The notes under the pieces are model-generated. The model saw only the letters and a list, made by a program, of their open reading frames with translations. It had not been told where the DNA came from and did no database searches. Source: Chloroflexota bacterium (lineage in GTDB: Bacteria > Chloroflexota > Dehalococcoidia > Lucifugimonadales > UBA3495). From it: a stretch of 59,422 nucleotides of DNA. The DNA lies in assembly GCA_028873965.1 (NCBI GenBank), contig JAPPMU010000028.1:1-59422 (forward strand), written 5' to 3'. Positions 1-7,935 of the stretch are shown here, piece by piece. Position 1 is the stretch's first letter; each line of letters opens with the position of its first letter. A program made the position numbers and the translations under genes.

Positions 1-113
1 AAGCCGGAATCCAGAACATACCGACCGAACCAAGCGACCTGCTGGATTCTCGTGGAAGCGGGAATGACGGCTCATGGTTCAAGGCAGCCATCCGGGACTT
101 TGGAAAGGCCCTG
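1..113. repeat. MITE-like element family A, partial copy cut by the window edge
   Basis: The right half matches the copy at 58669-58813 closely (same core and same end). It finishes with the terminal-inverted-repeat end GACTTTGGAAAGGCCCTG at about 96-113. The left end lies outside the window. The core carries the palindromic segment with CCGGAATCCAGAA found in every copy here. Confidence 0.75.
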
Positions 114-571
114 CCGGCCGGGGCAGCCGTGCCTTCGGCGCGTCCCGGTCTCAGTAACGACCGCAGGGCCATCGCATTTCAGATATCTCCAAATGTGAGG
201 TTAAGCTGCCGCCACGGACGACTGGAACGAAAGGACTGCCGGGTTATCACCGACGCGAGGAACTGGCCTACGTGGACCCGCAATGGCAATGGGCCTGCCT
301 GGACGCCCAGGGCCTTTTCAAAGTCCACCCGTCGTTCCCGCGAAAGCGGGAACCCAGAACCTCCCTATTGACGGCGGACCCTGGATTCCTGCTTTCGCAG
401 GAATGACGATTGGGTGGCGCGAAGGTTGCCGCAGTGACTTTGAAAAGGCCCTGCTGGACGCCGCGGCCCGGTTACCGCCGAGACGGCGGTTCCGGTTCCC
501 CAGCGGATACCCATTACTGCACCCGCCGCTATCCGGCGGACGCAGCCGCCAAAGCGAGTGCGCGCGAGGGC
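114..571. other. intergenic, no gene seen
   Basis: Apart from the family A element at 308-453, no open frame in this stretch has a ribosome-binding site or recognisable protein. The translated frames are short, proline/arginine-rich and unconvincing. It lies downstream of the minus-strand gene ending at 572. Confidence 0.6.
308..453. repeat. MITE-like element family A, complete copy with 9-bp target duplication
   Basis: The 146-bp element starts CAGGGCCTTTTCAAAGTC and ends with its exact inverse complement (18-bp terminal inverted repeats). It is flanked by the direct 9-mer CTGGACGCC at 299-307 and 454-462, a perfect target-site duplication. It has no coding potential. Inside are two nested palindromes of the 'cgaaagcgggaa' and 'tttcgcaggaa' type. 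It is the best-preserved copy in the window and defines the family. Confidence 0.88.
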
Positions 572-1525
572 CTAATGATTTTTCGCTGACCGTGCACGCA
601 GCGTATCCAGGACGGGGGACACGTCGCCAGGGATATCAGACGAGTGTTGCATCCAGTCGCCGGTGATTGGATGGAGGAATCCCAGCCGCGCCGCGTGCAG
701 GAACTGCCGGCTCGTCAGGGCGCTGGCTTTGCCGTACACGGCGTCGCCCAGCAGTGGGTAGCCCAGGTAGGCCAGGTGCACGCGGATCTGGTGCGTGCGA
801 CCCGTTTCGAGTACCAGGTTGAGCAGGGTGTGCCCCTCCAGCTCCTCCAGGGTCTCGTAGTGAGTGCGGGCGGCGCGGCCGCCGGCGTCCACGGCCATCT
901 TCTGGCGGTGCCGTGGGTCCCGCGCAATGGGCGCGTCGATGGTCCCCGACTCCGGAGTGACCATGCCCACGGCCACGGCGAGGTACTCCTTGCGAAACTC
1001 GCGGTTCTTGAGTTGTTCAGTGAGGCACTGGTGAGCTCGCTGGGTCTTGGCCACCACCATCAGGCCGGAGGTGTCGAGGTCGAGCCGGTGCACGATGCCC
1101 GGCCGCAGCTGGCCGCCGATGCCGCGGATGTCGGGGCACCGCGCCAGCAGCGCGTTGACCAGGGTGCCGTCGGGGTGCCCCGGGCCGGGATGGACCGGGA
1201 GGCCCGCCGGCTTGTCCACCACGATCAGGTGCTCGTCCTCGTAGACGGCTGACACCGGTATGTCCTGGGGGACCAGGTCCGCCGGAGACCGGGCCGGCGG
1301 GACCCACACCGTTACGGTGTCGAGCGGGCGAACCCGCTGGGCGGCGCGGGCGACGGTTCCGTTCACGGTAATCAGGCCGTCGGCGGCCAGGGCTTGCAGG
1401 CGACTGCGAGAGAGGCCGGCGGCGGTCAGATCCGGGATCTGGGCCAGCCACGCATCCAACCGAGAGGGGTTGGGATCGTCGCCCACAACAAATTCGTACC
1501 TCTCGCTTGTGCCCAATCCTGACAA
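572..1525 (-). CDS. rluD: RluA/RluD-family 23S rRNA pseudouridine synthase
   Basis: Isomerises specific uridines of large-subunit rRNA to pseudouridine in the cytoplasm. The 317-aa protein has an N-terminal S4 RNA-binding domain (about residues 19-65) and the family signature HRLDLDTSGL at about 146-155; the catalytic Asp is Asp149. R-T-H-Q-I-R near the C-terminus is also typical. Length is normal for RluD. It starts with TTG at 1525, four bases beyond the lspA stop, as the last gene of a three-gene minus-strand run. The start codon and first codons lie inside half of a repeat element (1513-1557), so the native start may have been altered. Exact target uridines cannot be assigned from sequence. 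Confidence 0.92.
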   Translation of the reverse strand: MSGLGTSERYEFVVGDDPNPSRLDAWLAQIPDLTAAGLSRSRLQALAADGLITVNGTVARAAQRVRPLDTVTVWVPPARSPADLVPQDIPVSAVYEDEHLIVVDKPAGLPVHPGPGHPDGTLVNALLARCPDIRGIGGQLRPGIVHRLDLDTSGLMVVAKTQRAHQCLTEQLKNREFRKEYLAVAVGMVTPESGTIDAPIARDPRHRQKMAVDAGGRAARTHYETLEELEGHTLLNLVLETGRTHQIRVHLAYLGYPLLGDAVYGKASALTSRQFLHAARLGFLHPITGDWMQHSSDIPGDVSPVLDTLRARSAKNH

Positions 1526-1557
1526 TCCTCTAATCCGGCAAATCCTGCTTCTGACGA
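1513..1557. repeat. half copy of inverted-repeat family B
   Basis: The segment CCAATCCTGA...AATCC...AATCCTGCTTCTGACGAG matches the right half of the full element at 31059-31172. Only one terminal repeat is present. It covers the lspA stop and the rluD start, so repeat sequence supplies the last residues of LspA and the first codons of RluD. Confidence 0.75.
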
Positions 1558-2156
1558 GCTACGATGCGTTCGCGAACGCCGCAGTCGGCACAGCGCGCGC
1601 CGTTGGGCAGGGTGATCATTGCTCCGTCGCAAATCGGGCAGGCGGCGTAGGCGGATGCTCTGACGGGCTCCACCCGGGAGGATGGGTCCCGGTTCACCAC
1701 CAGCACCCACGCCAGGATGACCAGGCCGACAACTATCGAGGAGTCGGCCAGGTTGAACACCGGCCACGGTCCGATGTCGATGAAGTCAGTCACGTGTCCC
1801 TGCCAGATGCGGTCCACCAGGTTACCCAGCGCACCGCCCAGCATCAGGGCGATGCTGACCCGCATCAGGATGCCGGGCCGTTCCTGGGTCTTGTAGATGT
1901 ATGCCAGGACCGCCACGCCGACCAGCGAGACAATCAGCAGCGGCAGGTTGTTACCCTGGAACAGTCCGAAGGCGCTGCCGGTGTTTTGTACGTGGGTAAA
2001 GCGGAAGAATCCGTACACCGGCCAGGAGTGATGCCATTCCAGGGTCTGCCGGACGACAAACTTGGTGAGCTGGTCCAGAGCCAGGGACAAAGCCGCTAAC
2101 TGCAGCAGGGTCCAATCCCGATAGATCGGCGTGCGATCTCTCCGCGGCCGGGACAT
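1530..2156 (-). CDS. lspA: lipoprotein signal peptidase (signal peptidase II) with C-terminal zinc-ribbon-like tail
   Basis: Membrane aspartyl protease that cleaves the signal peptide of diacylglyceryl-modified prolipoproteins. The 208-aa protein has four hydrophobic segments and both catalytic aspartate blocks (G-N-L-V-D-R and F-N-L-A-D-S-S). ATG at 2156 is chosen; upstream in-frame sequence overlaps the next gene. Unusually, about 45 residues follow the last membrane segment, with two Cys pairs, C-P-I-C and C-A-D-C, spaced as in a zinc ribbon. The final residues QKQDLPD are encoded by the half repeat at 1513-1557. Substrates in this window include the lipoproteins at 18107, 33662 and 40651. 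It lies between the hydrolase gene and rluD with gaps of 4 bases. Confidence 0.93.
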   Translation of the reverse strand: MSRPRRDRTPIYRDWTLLQLAALSLALDQLTKFVVRQTLEWHHSWPVYGFFRFTHVQNTGSAFGLFQGNNLPLLIVSLVGVAVLAYIYKTQERPGILMRVSIALMLGGALGNLVDRIWQGHVTDFIDIGPWPVFNLADSSIVVGLVILAWVLVVNRDPSSRVEPVRASAYAACPICDGAMITLPNGARCADCGVRERIVARQKQDLPD

Positions 2157-2160
2157 GGGG

Positions 2161-2805
2161 TTAGGGTGTGGCCAGATGGTCCACGAAGAACTGCACGACC
2201 TTCTCGGCCATCTGGCGCTCCTGCCCCACCCAGAAGTGGTCGGCGCCGGGCACCACGTGGTAATCCGCCGGGGGATTGAACTTGCCCAGCTGTTCGTCGA
2301 CGCCATCGGAGTTGACCAGACGGTCCCGGTCTCCGGTGATGATCATGCGTGGCGTCTTGTCCTTTTGGAGAGGGCTGTCGGTAATCGCCTCCAGGGACGG
2401 CGCGACCAGAGCGATGGCCCGGGGCTTTTTGTACAGCTGTTTGTGGGCGCAGATGACCCGGGTGCTGAAGGAATAGCCGCCGAGTCCGATCCGGTCGTCG
2501 TCCACGTCGGGCAGGGCTCCCAGGAACTCCATGGCCATCAGGGTCTCCTCGTGCTCCTTTTCGCCGTGTGCGTGCTCGCCCTGGCTGTTACCCACGCCGC
2601 GGAAGTTGAACCTCAGCGACGCGATGCCGGCGTCGGCCAGGCCGAAGGTCACAGCCACAACCACGTTGTTGTCCATGCTGCCGCCGTGCAGCGGATGGGG
2701 ATGGCACATCACCACTCCGGGAAACGGCCCTTCGCCGTCCGGCAAGGCGATGATGCCCTCAAGGGTCATTCCTTTGGTTATGAAACTGACCGCGCTCTGT
2801 CGCAT
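2161..2805 (-). CDS. alpha/beta hydrolase (dienelactone-hydrolase/KANL3-like)
   Basis: A 214-aa cytosolic serine hydrolase. The order is typical of the short bacterial family: M-C-H-P-H-P oxyanion-region motif near residue 32, nucleophile elbow G-Y-S-F-S, acid G-D-R-D, and catalytic His in G-A-D-H-F-W close to the C-terminus. ATG at 2805 is used because conservation begins there; upstream in-frame residues are shadow sequence over the intergenic region. It is the first gene of the run leading to lspA and rluD (stop four bases before the lspA ATG). The substrate is unknown; relatives act on small esters. Confidence 0.85.
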   Translation of the reverse strand: MRQSAVSFITKGMTLEGIIALPDGEGPFPGVVMCHPHPLHGGSMDNNVVVAVTFGLADAGIASLRFNFRGVGNSQGEHAHGEKEHEETLMAMEFLGALPDVDDDRIGLGGYSFSTRVICAHKQLYKKPRAIALVAPSLEAITDSPLQKDKTPRMIITGDRDRLVNSDGVDEQLGKFNPPADYHVVPGADHFWVGQERQMAEKVVQFFVDHLATP

Positions 2806-2900
2806 GGTGCCGCCTCCGGCCGATCTTGTGCTGATGGTGAAAGTCGGAACATGATAGCAGGTTCCGAGAAGAGATGGCCGGCGGCAGCCATCAGCCATTG

Positions 2901-2909
2901 TGCTAGAAT
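2901..2909 (+). promoter_or_regulatory. candidate extended -10 promoter of ltaE
   Basis: TGCTAGAAT has the TGn extension plus a TAGAAT hexamer, 58 bases before the ltaE ATG. No good -35 hexamer lies 16-18 bases upstream, as is common with extended -10 promoters. The same TGCTA-type motif recurs upstream of other genes here. Confidence 0.5.
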
Positions 2910-2967
2910 GGCGCCGACCCGGCATACGCTGGGCAAACCGAGAATTCCCTTTGAATCTGGAGGCTTC

Positions 2968-4026
2968 ATGGCAGTCATCGACCTGCGCAGCGACACCATT
3001 ACCCACCCCACCGACGAGATGCGCCGGGCGATGGCCGATGCCGAGGTCGGCGACGACGTATTCGGGGAGGACCCCTCGATCAACGCGCTGCAGGAACGCG
3101 CCGCCGAGATGCTGGGCCAGGAGGCCGGGCTCTTGACTGCCAGCGGTACGATGAGCAACCTGATCGCCGCCCTGACCTGGTGCAGTCGCGGCGACGAGAT
3201 GATCATGGGCCAGGAAGCCCACATGTTCTGGAACGAGTCAGGAGGCCCGACAGCGTTGTCCGGCGCCCAGGTCCGGCTAGTGCCCAACGAGGCCAACGGC
3301 CGGATCTCAGCGGAATCAGTGGCGAGCGCCGTCCGCGACGCCTCCAACATCCACGTTCCGGCGACCACGCTGGTGTGCCTGGAAAATACGCACAATCGTT
3401 GCAGTGGCGGCGTGATGACCCCGCAGGACACCCGGGAGGTGGTTGAGGTCGCCCACGCGGCCGGCGCGGCGGTGCACCTGGACGGGGCGCGGATTTTCAA
3501 CGCCGCGGTGGCCCTGGAGGTTCCGGTATCCGAGCTGACCAAGGACGTGGACGACGTGAGCTTCTGCCTTTCCAAGGCCTTGTCCTGTCCGGTGGGTTCG
3601 GTGTTGTGCGGCTCCGAGGAGTTCATCACCAAGGCACGCAAGTGGCGCAAGATGGTAGGCGGGGGCATGCGACAGGCCGGCGTCCTGGCTGCCGCCGGAC
3701 TGGTGGCCTTGGACACGATGGTTGAGCGGCTGGCTGACGACCATGCCAACGCCCGCCGCCTGGCGGCCGGCCTGGCCGATATTGATGGCCTGACCGTCGG
3801 TCCCGACAGCATCCACACCAACATTGTGATCTTCGAGGTTGATCGCGAGAAGGTCGGCGAGGCCCGCGAGGTCATCGCGGCCCTGCGCGAGGACGGAGTG
3901 CTGGTCAGCCACAGCCGTGAGCAGTCGCTGCGCATGGTGACACACCGGCACATCTCTTCGGTGGACGTTGACGAGGCGCTGTCGCGGGTCAACGGCACGG
4001 TGCGCCGCCTGGCCGCAGCCAACTAG
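2968..4026 (+). CDS. ltaE: low-specificity L-threonine aldolase (PLP-dependent)
   Basis: Cleaves threonine and related beta-hydroxy amino acids to glycine plus an aldehyde using PLP. The 352-aa protein opens with the family N-terminus IDLRSDTITHPT and G-D-D-V-F-G-E-D-P. It has the H-L-D-G-A-R-I-F-N block and the PLP-lysine region F-C-L-S-K-A-L-S-C-P-V-G-S. ATG at 2968 follows TCTGGAGG with a short spacer. Nine bases separate it from the isochorismatase-fold gene, so the two probably share a transcript. Length is normal for the family. Confidence 0.94.
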   Translation: MAVIDLRSDTITHPTDEMRRAMADAEVGDDVFGEDPSINALQERAAEMLGQEAGLLTASGTMSNLIAALTWCSRGDEMIMGQEAHMFWNESGGPTALSGAQVRLVPNEANGRISAESVASAVRDASNIHVPATTLVCLENTHNRCSGGVMTPQDTREVVEVAHAAGAAVHLDGARIFNAAVALEVPVSELTKDVDDVSFCLSKALSCPVGSVLCGSEEFITKARKWRKMVGGGMRQAGVLAAAGLVALDTMVERLADDHANARRLAAGLADIDGLTVGPDSIHTNIVIFEVDREKVGEAREVIAALREDGVLVSHSREQSLRMVTHRHISSVDVDEALSRVNGTVRRLAAAN

Positions 4027-4035
4027 AGGTCCGCC

Positions 4036-4626
4036 ATGGCCGATTTCACCATCAACCGCGATACGACCGCGCTGCTCATCGCTGATTTTTACGCCGAGGC
4101 GATGGGCAACTTGCCCCACGCCGTCGAGCGCGGGGTGGTTGCCCGCACGGCGGGACTGCAGGCCGTTGCCCGCGAGGCGGGCCTGATGGTCTGCTACTGC
4201 GCCACCGTGTTCCGGCCCGGGTATCCCGAGATCAGCGAGCGCAACAAGACCTTCAGCGCGCGCAAAGCCTCGGGCCAACCGGCGGTCTTCGACCCGATCT
4301 CGCTGATCCATCCCGACGTGCGCCCCCGGGACGACGAGGTTGTGGTGGGCAAGCACCGGGTCAACGCACTTTTTGGCACCGGTCTCGACGTGGCGCTGAC
4401 CGGAAGCAATATCGACACCATCATCCTGCTGGGTTACGCGACCAGCGGGGTCGTGCTGTCCACCACCCGGTTTGCCGCCGACCGCGACTATCGCCTGTAC
4501 ATCGTCGAGGACTGCTGCGCCGACAGCGAGCCGGACGTGCACGATTTTCTGATCGGACGCATCCTCAACCGTCAGGCGGACATCGTGTTGGCCGACGAGG
4601 CAATCGCGGCGATCCGCGCATCCTGA
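4036..4626 (+). CDS. isochorismatase-fold hydrolase lacking the usual catalytic cysteine
   Basis: The 196-aa single-domain protein shows the isochorismatase order: A-L-L-I-A-D-F (catalytic Asp), V-V-G-K-H-R-V-N-A-L (catalytic Lys), then G-Y-A-T-S-G-V-V-L-S-T. In the nicotinamidase/cysteine-hydrolase branch the residue after T-S-G is Cys; here it is Val, so a covalent Cys mechanism is not available at this site. This points to the isochorismatase-like, water-activating branch or a non-hydrolytic role. It is probably co-transcribed with ltaE. The substrate is unknown. Confidence 0.82.
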   Translation: MADFTINRDTTALLIADFYAEAMGNLPHAVERGVVARTAGLQAVAREAGLMVCYCATVFRPGYPEISERNKTFSARKASGQPAVFDPISLIHPDVRPRDDEVVVGKHRVNALFGTGLDVALTGSNIDTIILLGYATSGVVLSTTRFAADRDYRLYIVEDCCADSEPDVHDFLIGRILNRQADIVLADEAIAAIRAS

Positions 4627-4682
4627 GACCGGCGGGACGCCGGCTCATGTCGATGGTTGACGACTGAGCCGGTCTATGCCTC

Positions 4683-5609
4683 ATGCTCCGGCAATCCGCA
4701 TCGCCCAACGCCGATATCAGCGTAGCCATCGACTCACGCCCGCTGTACGCCGGGGACACTCTCGATGTGGATGTCCTGGTAACCCCTCATCTCTCCTTCC
4801 AGGCGGCGTTGGGGGTGCTCCGGTTGTCACGTATTGAACTGGTGCGTGTGGATTCGGCGCGGGACGCCGTACCCCAGATGATGTTGCCCGGGAGGCGCGG
4901 CGGACGCACCGTCGGACCCGCGCACATCGACGAGGTATTCGCGGAAGACGTGGCCATGGAAGGAGGGGTTCCGCACCATTATCCGGTTCGCCTGCGTCTC
5001 CCCGATGCTGCGCCACCCACGGTGAAGGGCAAGTATGCCCGCATCTCGTGGGAACTGTCGGCGACGATATTGACCCGGGCCGACTGGTTGCCGACCGGGG
5101 ACGGATGGCTGGCCAATCTGGCCCGAGGGCGGGCGGCACACTGCGAGCAGGAACTGGTGGTGTTCAGTCGGTCGGATGTCGACCCGCTGGACGGCTTGCC
5201 GTTGCTGGACGAGATTCCAGCCAGCCGATCCTATCGCAAGGTCACCATGGGTCTGTCTCTGGACTCGCCTAACGTGGCCAACGGTGGGATCGTGACCGGC
5301 AGCGTGTCGATCAACTGTCGGTCGGCGGTGAAGGCGCGCGAGTTGCGCGTCGAGTTGATGCGTTGGGAACGATCGGGGAGCAAGCAGGCGCGGGTCATCG
5401 AACACAGCGAGGTGCTGCAGCGCCCGGCATTACTGGCTGCGAACGAGGAGACCGAGTGGGCATTCCGGTTGGCGGTGCCTGACCCCCTGATGCCGACGAT
5501 GTTGGCCAACCACACGTTCGTCGGGTGGCAGGTCCGGGCGGTCATCGATCGGAAGCTGCTCCCCAACCAATCGGTATCGCAACTGCTGCACGTATATACA
5601 TCGCCCTGA
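4683..5609 (+). CDS. arrestin-fold protein of unknown function
   Basis: The 308-aa protein has no signal peptide or membrane segment. Two beta-rich halves resemble the tandem domains of arrestin/Spo0M-like proteins: an N-terminal 'ISVAIDSRPLYAGDTL' type strand pair, then a second domain beginning near G-L-S-L-D-S-P-N with G-G-I-V-T-G-S-V and ending with W-Q-V-R-A-V-I-D. The domain assignment rests on strand pattern, not on a strict motif. ATG at 4683 is the first good start after the previous gene. Role unknown; such proteins often act as scaffolds. Confidence 0.6.
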   Translation: MLRQSASPNADISVAIDSRPLYAGDTLDVDVLVTPHLSFQAALGVLRLSRIELVRVDSARDAVPQMMLPGRRGGRTVGPAHIDEVFAEDVAMEGGVPHHYPVRLRLPDAAPPTVKGKYARISWELSATILTRADWLPTGDGWLANLARGRAAHCEQELVVFSRSDVDPLDGLPLLDEIPASRSYRKVTMGLSLDSPNVANGGIVTGSVSINCRSAVKARELRVELMRWERSGSKQARVIEHSEVLQRPALLAANEETEWAFRLAVPDPLMPTMLANHTFVGWQVRAVIDRKLLPNQSVSQLLHVYTSP

Positions 5610-5710
5610 ACCCCTATGCGGGTCAATGAAGATGGTCCGAGGGACCGGGAAACAGGGTCCAACCGTCCATACACATTTCAACGCCAAGGAATATCTTCCT
5701 CCGGAGACCC

Positions 5711-6307
5711 ATGGACGCTCAGATCCGCATGGCCACCGAACTCGACGCTGAGCAAATGCTGGCGATCTACGCTCCCGTGGTGCGGGAAACGGTCATCTCG
5801 TTTGAGCACGAACCGCCGTCTTTGCCGGAATTCCGGGATCGCGTCCGCTCAACCCTGAAGCGGATGCCGTGGCTGGTGTGCGATAACGACGGCGAAATCG
5901 CAGGCTACGCTTACGCCAGCCCGTTCCGAACGCGGGCAGGTTATAGATGGACGTGCGAACTTACCATCTACGTCCATCCCGGATACCGCCGCTGCGGCAT
6001 CGGCCGGGCTCTCTACACGTCCTTGTTCCAATGTCTGGCGCTCCAGGGCTATTGCGTGGCGGTGGCCGCCATTACCATTCCCAATCCGGCCAGCGTCGCC
6101 CTGCACGAGTCAATGGGTATGCAGCGGATCGGCACCTACGAGAAAGTGGGCTACAAGCACGGCCAGTGGCTCGACGACGGCGTGTGGCAGGTGCAATTGC
6201 AGCCCATTCCCGCCGATCCGGAGCCGCCCGTGCCGTGGCGACAGGCTGCCGCCTCAGCCCGCTGGCATGATGCGCTTGGAGCCGGGCTGCCGCATCTGAA
6301 GGTATAG
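5711..6307 (+). CDS. GNAT N-acetyltransferase, phosphinothricin-acetyltransferase-like
   Basis: Acetyl-CoA-dependent N-acetyltransferase of 198 aa. The N-terminus I-R-M-A-T-E-L-D-A-E-Q-M and the F-E-H-E-P-P-S stretch match the PAT/Bar branch. The acetyl-CoA loop is Y-R-R-C-G-I-G-R-A-L-Y at about residues 96-106, and the C-terminus has H-E-S-M-G-M...Y-K-H-G-Q-W-L-D. The native substrate in such relatives is often a small amine or methionine analogue rather than a herbicide. ATG at 5711 follows CGGAG. It stands alone, convergent with rarA ten bases away. Confidence 0.85.
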   Translation: MDAQIRMATELDAEQMLAIYAPVVRETVISFEHEPPSLPEFRDRVRSTLKRMPWLVCDNDGEIAGYAYASPFRTRAGYRWTCELTIYVHPGYRRCGIGRALYTSLFQCLALQGYCVAVAAITIPNPASVALHESMGMQRIGTYEKVGYKHGQWLDDGVWQVQLQPIPADPEPPVPWRQAAASARWHDALGAGLPHLKV

Positions 6308-6317
6308 TCGGGTTACG

Positions 6318-7664
6318 CTAACGGGCGTTACTCCACCAGCGGCGCAACCTTTCGGCAATCGCGGCTTCCGAGCCCTGGTCCGACGGCTCGTAGTACTGCC
6401 GGTCGGACAACTCCGGCGGCAGGTATTCCTGTGCCTCGAAGTGTCCTTCGTAGTCGTGGCTGTACTTGTACCCTGCGCCGTATCCCATGCCTCGCGTCAG
6501 GCCGGTCACCGCGTTGCGCAGGTGCAGCGGCACCGGTTCGTGGGGTCGCCCGCGCACGTCGTCCAGCGCGCGTTCCAGCGCCATGTATGCGGCGTTGCTC
6601 TTGGGCGAGGTTGCCAGGTACACCGTTGCTTCGGCCAGCGGGATGCGGCCCTCGGGCAAGCCCACGAAGTGCACCGCCTGCTGCGCCGCCACGGCCACGG
6701 GCAGCGCGCCGGGGTTGGCGAGGCCGATGTCTTCTGCTGCCAGGATCACCAGCCGGCGGGCGATGAACATGGGGTCTTCCCCGGCTTCCAGCATCCGGGC
6801 CAGCCAGTAGAGCGCACCGTCGGGCGACGAGCCGCGAACCGACTTGATGAAGGCCGAGATCGTGTCGTAGTGGCTGTCGCCCGCCTTGTCGTACTGTGGA
6901 GTGCGGCGTTGCAGGGCGTCGGCGATGCCTTCCACCGTGACCCGGCGCTGGCTATCCTCGCCTGGCGGGGTGGACACCACCGCCATCTCCAGCGCGTTCA
7001 ACGCCACGCGCGCGTCGCCGTTGGCGATGTTGACCAGGTGAGCCATAGCCTCCTGTTCCAGTTGGGGCGCCAGCGGGGCCAGGCCGCGACGGTCGTCCTT
7101 CAGCGCTCGTTCGATGATGGCTGCGACAGCGTCATTGTCAAGGGCGTTCAGCGTGAACACCCGGCACCGGGATAGCAAGGGCGCATTGACCTCGAACGAG
7201 GGGTTCTCGGTGGTTGCCCCGATGAAGGTGACGGTCCCGTCTTCGACGTGAGGCAGGATCACGTCCTGCTGGGCTTTGTTGAAGCGATGGATTTCGTCAA
7301 CGAACAGGATCGTGGAATGCTGGTGGAGGGCCTGGCGTTCCCGGGCTCCGGCCACCGCTTTGCGCAGGTCAGCTACCCCGGCCGACACCGCGCTGACAGG
7401 TTCGAAATACGCCCGGGTCACGCTCGCGATGAGCCGGGCCAGCGTGGTCTTGCCGGAGCCCGGCGGTCCCCAGAACAGGATGGACGGCACGCGGTCGATT
7501 TCGATGGCCCGGCGGAGGACCCGGTCTGCGCCAAGGATGTGCTCCTGCCCGACGAATTCGTCCAAGGTGGCAGGTCGCATCCGCTCTGCCAGTGGGGCCG
7601 TTTGCCGCAAGCGCTGCTCGCGCTCGTGCTCGAATAGCCCCCCGGTTTTATGACTTGCGGCCAT
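6318..7664 (-). CDS. rarA: replication-associated recombination protein A (AAA+ ATPase)
   Basis: RarA/MgsA acts at stalled replication forks and is related to clamp-loader ATPases. The 448-aa protein has the Walker A motif GPPGSGKTT, Walker B F-V-D-E-I-H-R-F, sensor block G-A-T-T-E-N-P-S-F, and the C-terminal oligomerisation region with G-Y-G-A-G-Y-K-Y-S-H-D-Y-E-G-H-F. ATG at 7664 is preferred; an in-frame TTG at 7721 would overlap the end of the next minus-strand gene and adds non-conserved residues. All key ATPase residues are intact. Confidence 0.95.
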   Translation of the reverse strand: MAASHKTGGLFEHEREQRLRQTAPLAERMRPATLDEFVGQEHILGADRVLRRAIEIDRVPSILFWGPPGSGKTTLARLIASVTRAYFEPVSAVSAGVADLRKAVAGARERQALHQHSTILFVDEIHRFNKAQQDVILPHVEDGTVTFIGATTENPSFEVNAPLLSRCRVFTLNALDNDAVAAIIERALKDDRRGLAPLAPQLEQEAMAHLVNIANGDARVALNALEMAVVSTPPGEDSQRRVTVEGIADALQRRTPQYDKAGDSHYDTISAFIKSVRGSSPDGALYWLARMLEAGEDPMFIARRLVILAAEDIGLANPGALPVAVAAQQAVHFVGLPEGRIPLAEATVYLATSPKSNAAYMALERALDDVRGRPHEPVPLHLRNAVTGLTRGMGYGAGYKYSHDYEGHFEAQEYLPPELSDRQYYEPSDQGSEAAIAERLRRWWSNAR

Positions 7665-7698
7665 CGCTGGAAACTGTGAATTTGGCGGTTTATCCCCG

Positions 7699-7899
7699 CT
7701 ACGCAAAAAACCAGATCCCAAGTATGCCCATGCCGATCAGGAGGAGAATTCCCCCGATAATTGCCAGCACAGTAACACCTATTCCCCCCTCAAACCACCC
7801 ACCTACGAATCCGATGGCACCCGTACAGATGCCCAAGACACCGGCCAACGCGCCAATAACAACCAGCAACCAGCCCACGACTAGCAGCACGCTTTCCAT
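7699..7899 (-). CDS. small two-pass membrane protein
   Basis: A 66-aa glycine- and leucine-rich protein with two predicted membrane segments separated by a short loop near G-G-W-F-E-G-G. ATG at 7899 is chosen because AGGAAG lies six bases upstream. It follows the coiled-coil gene on the same strand with a gap of 36 bases, so the two may be co-expressed. No family recognised. Confidence 0.55.
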   Translation of the reverse strand: MESVLLVVGWLLVVIGALAGVLGICTGAIGFVGGWFEGGIGVTVLAIIGGILLLIGMGILGIWFFA

Positions 7900-7935
7900 A
7901 GCACTTCCTATGATGCAAAACCATAGCGGCAAGAT

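Noticed and set aside
129..666. Short open frames at the window start
   Set aside because: They cross a MITE and its target duplications, have no RBS and no recognisable protein.
7665..7721. TTG at 7721 as the rarA start
   Set aside because: It overlaps the end of the small membrane-protein gene and adds non-conserved residues; ATG 7664 fits the family.
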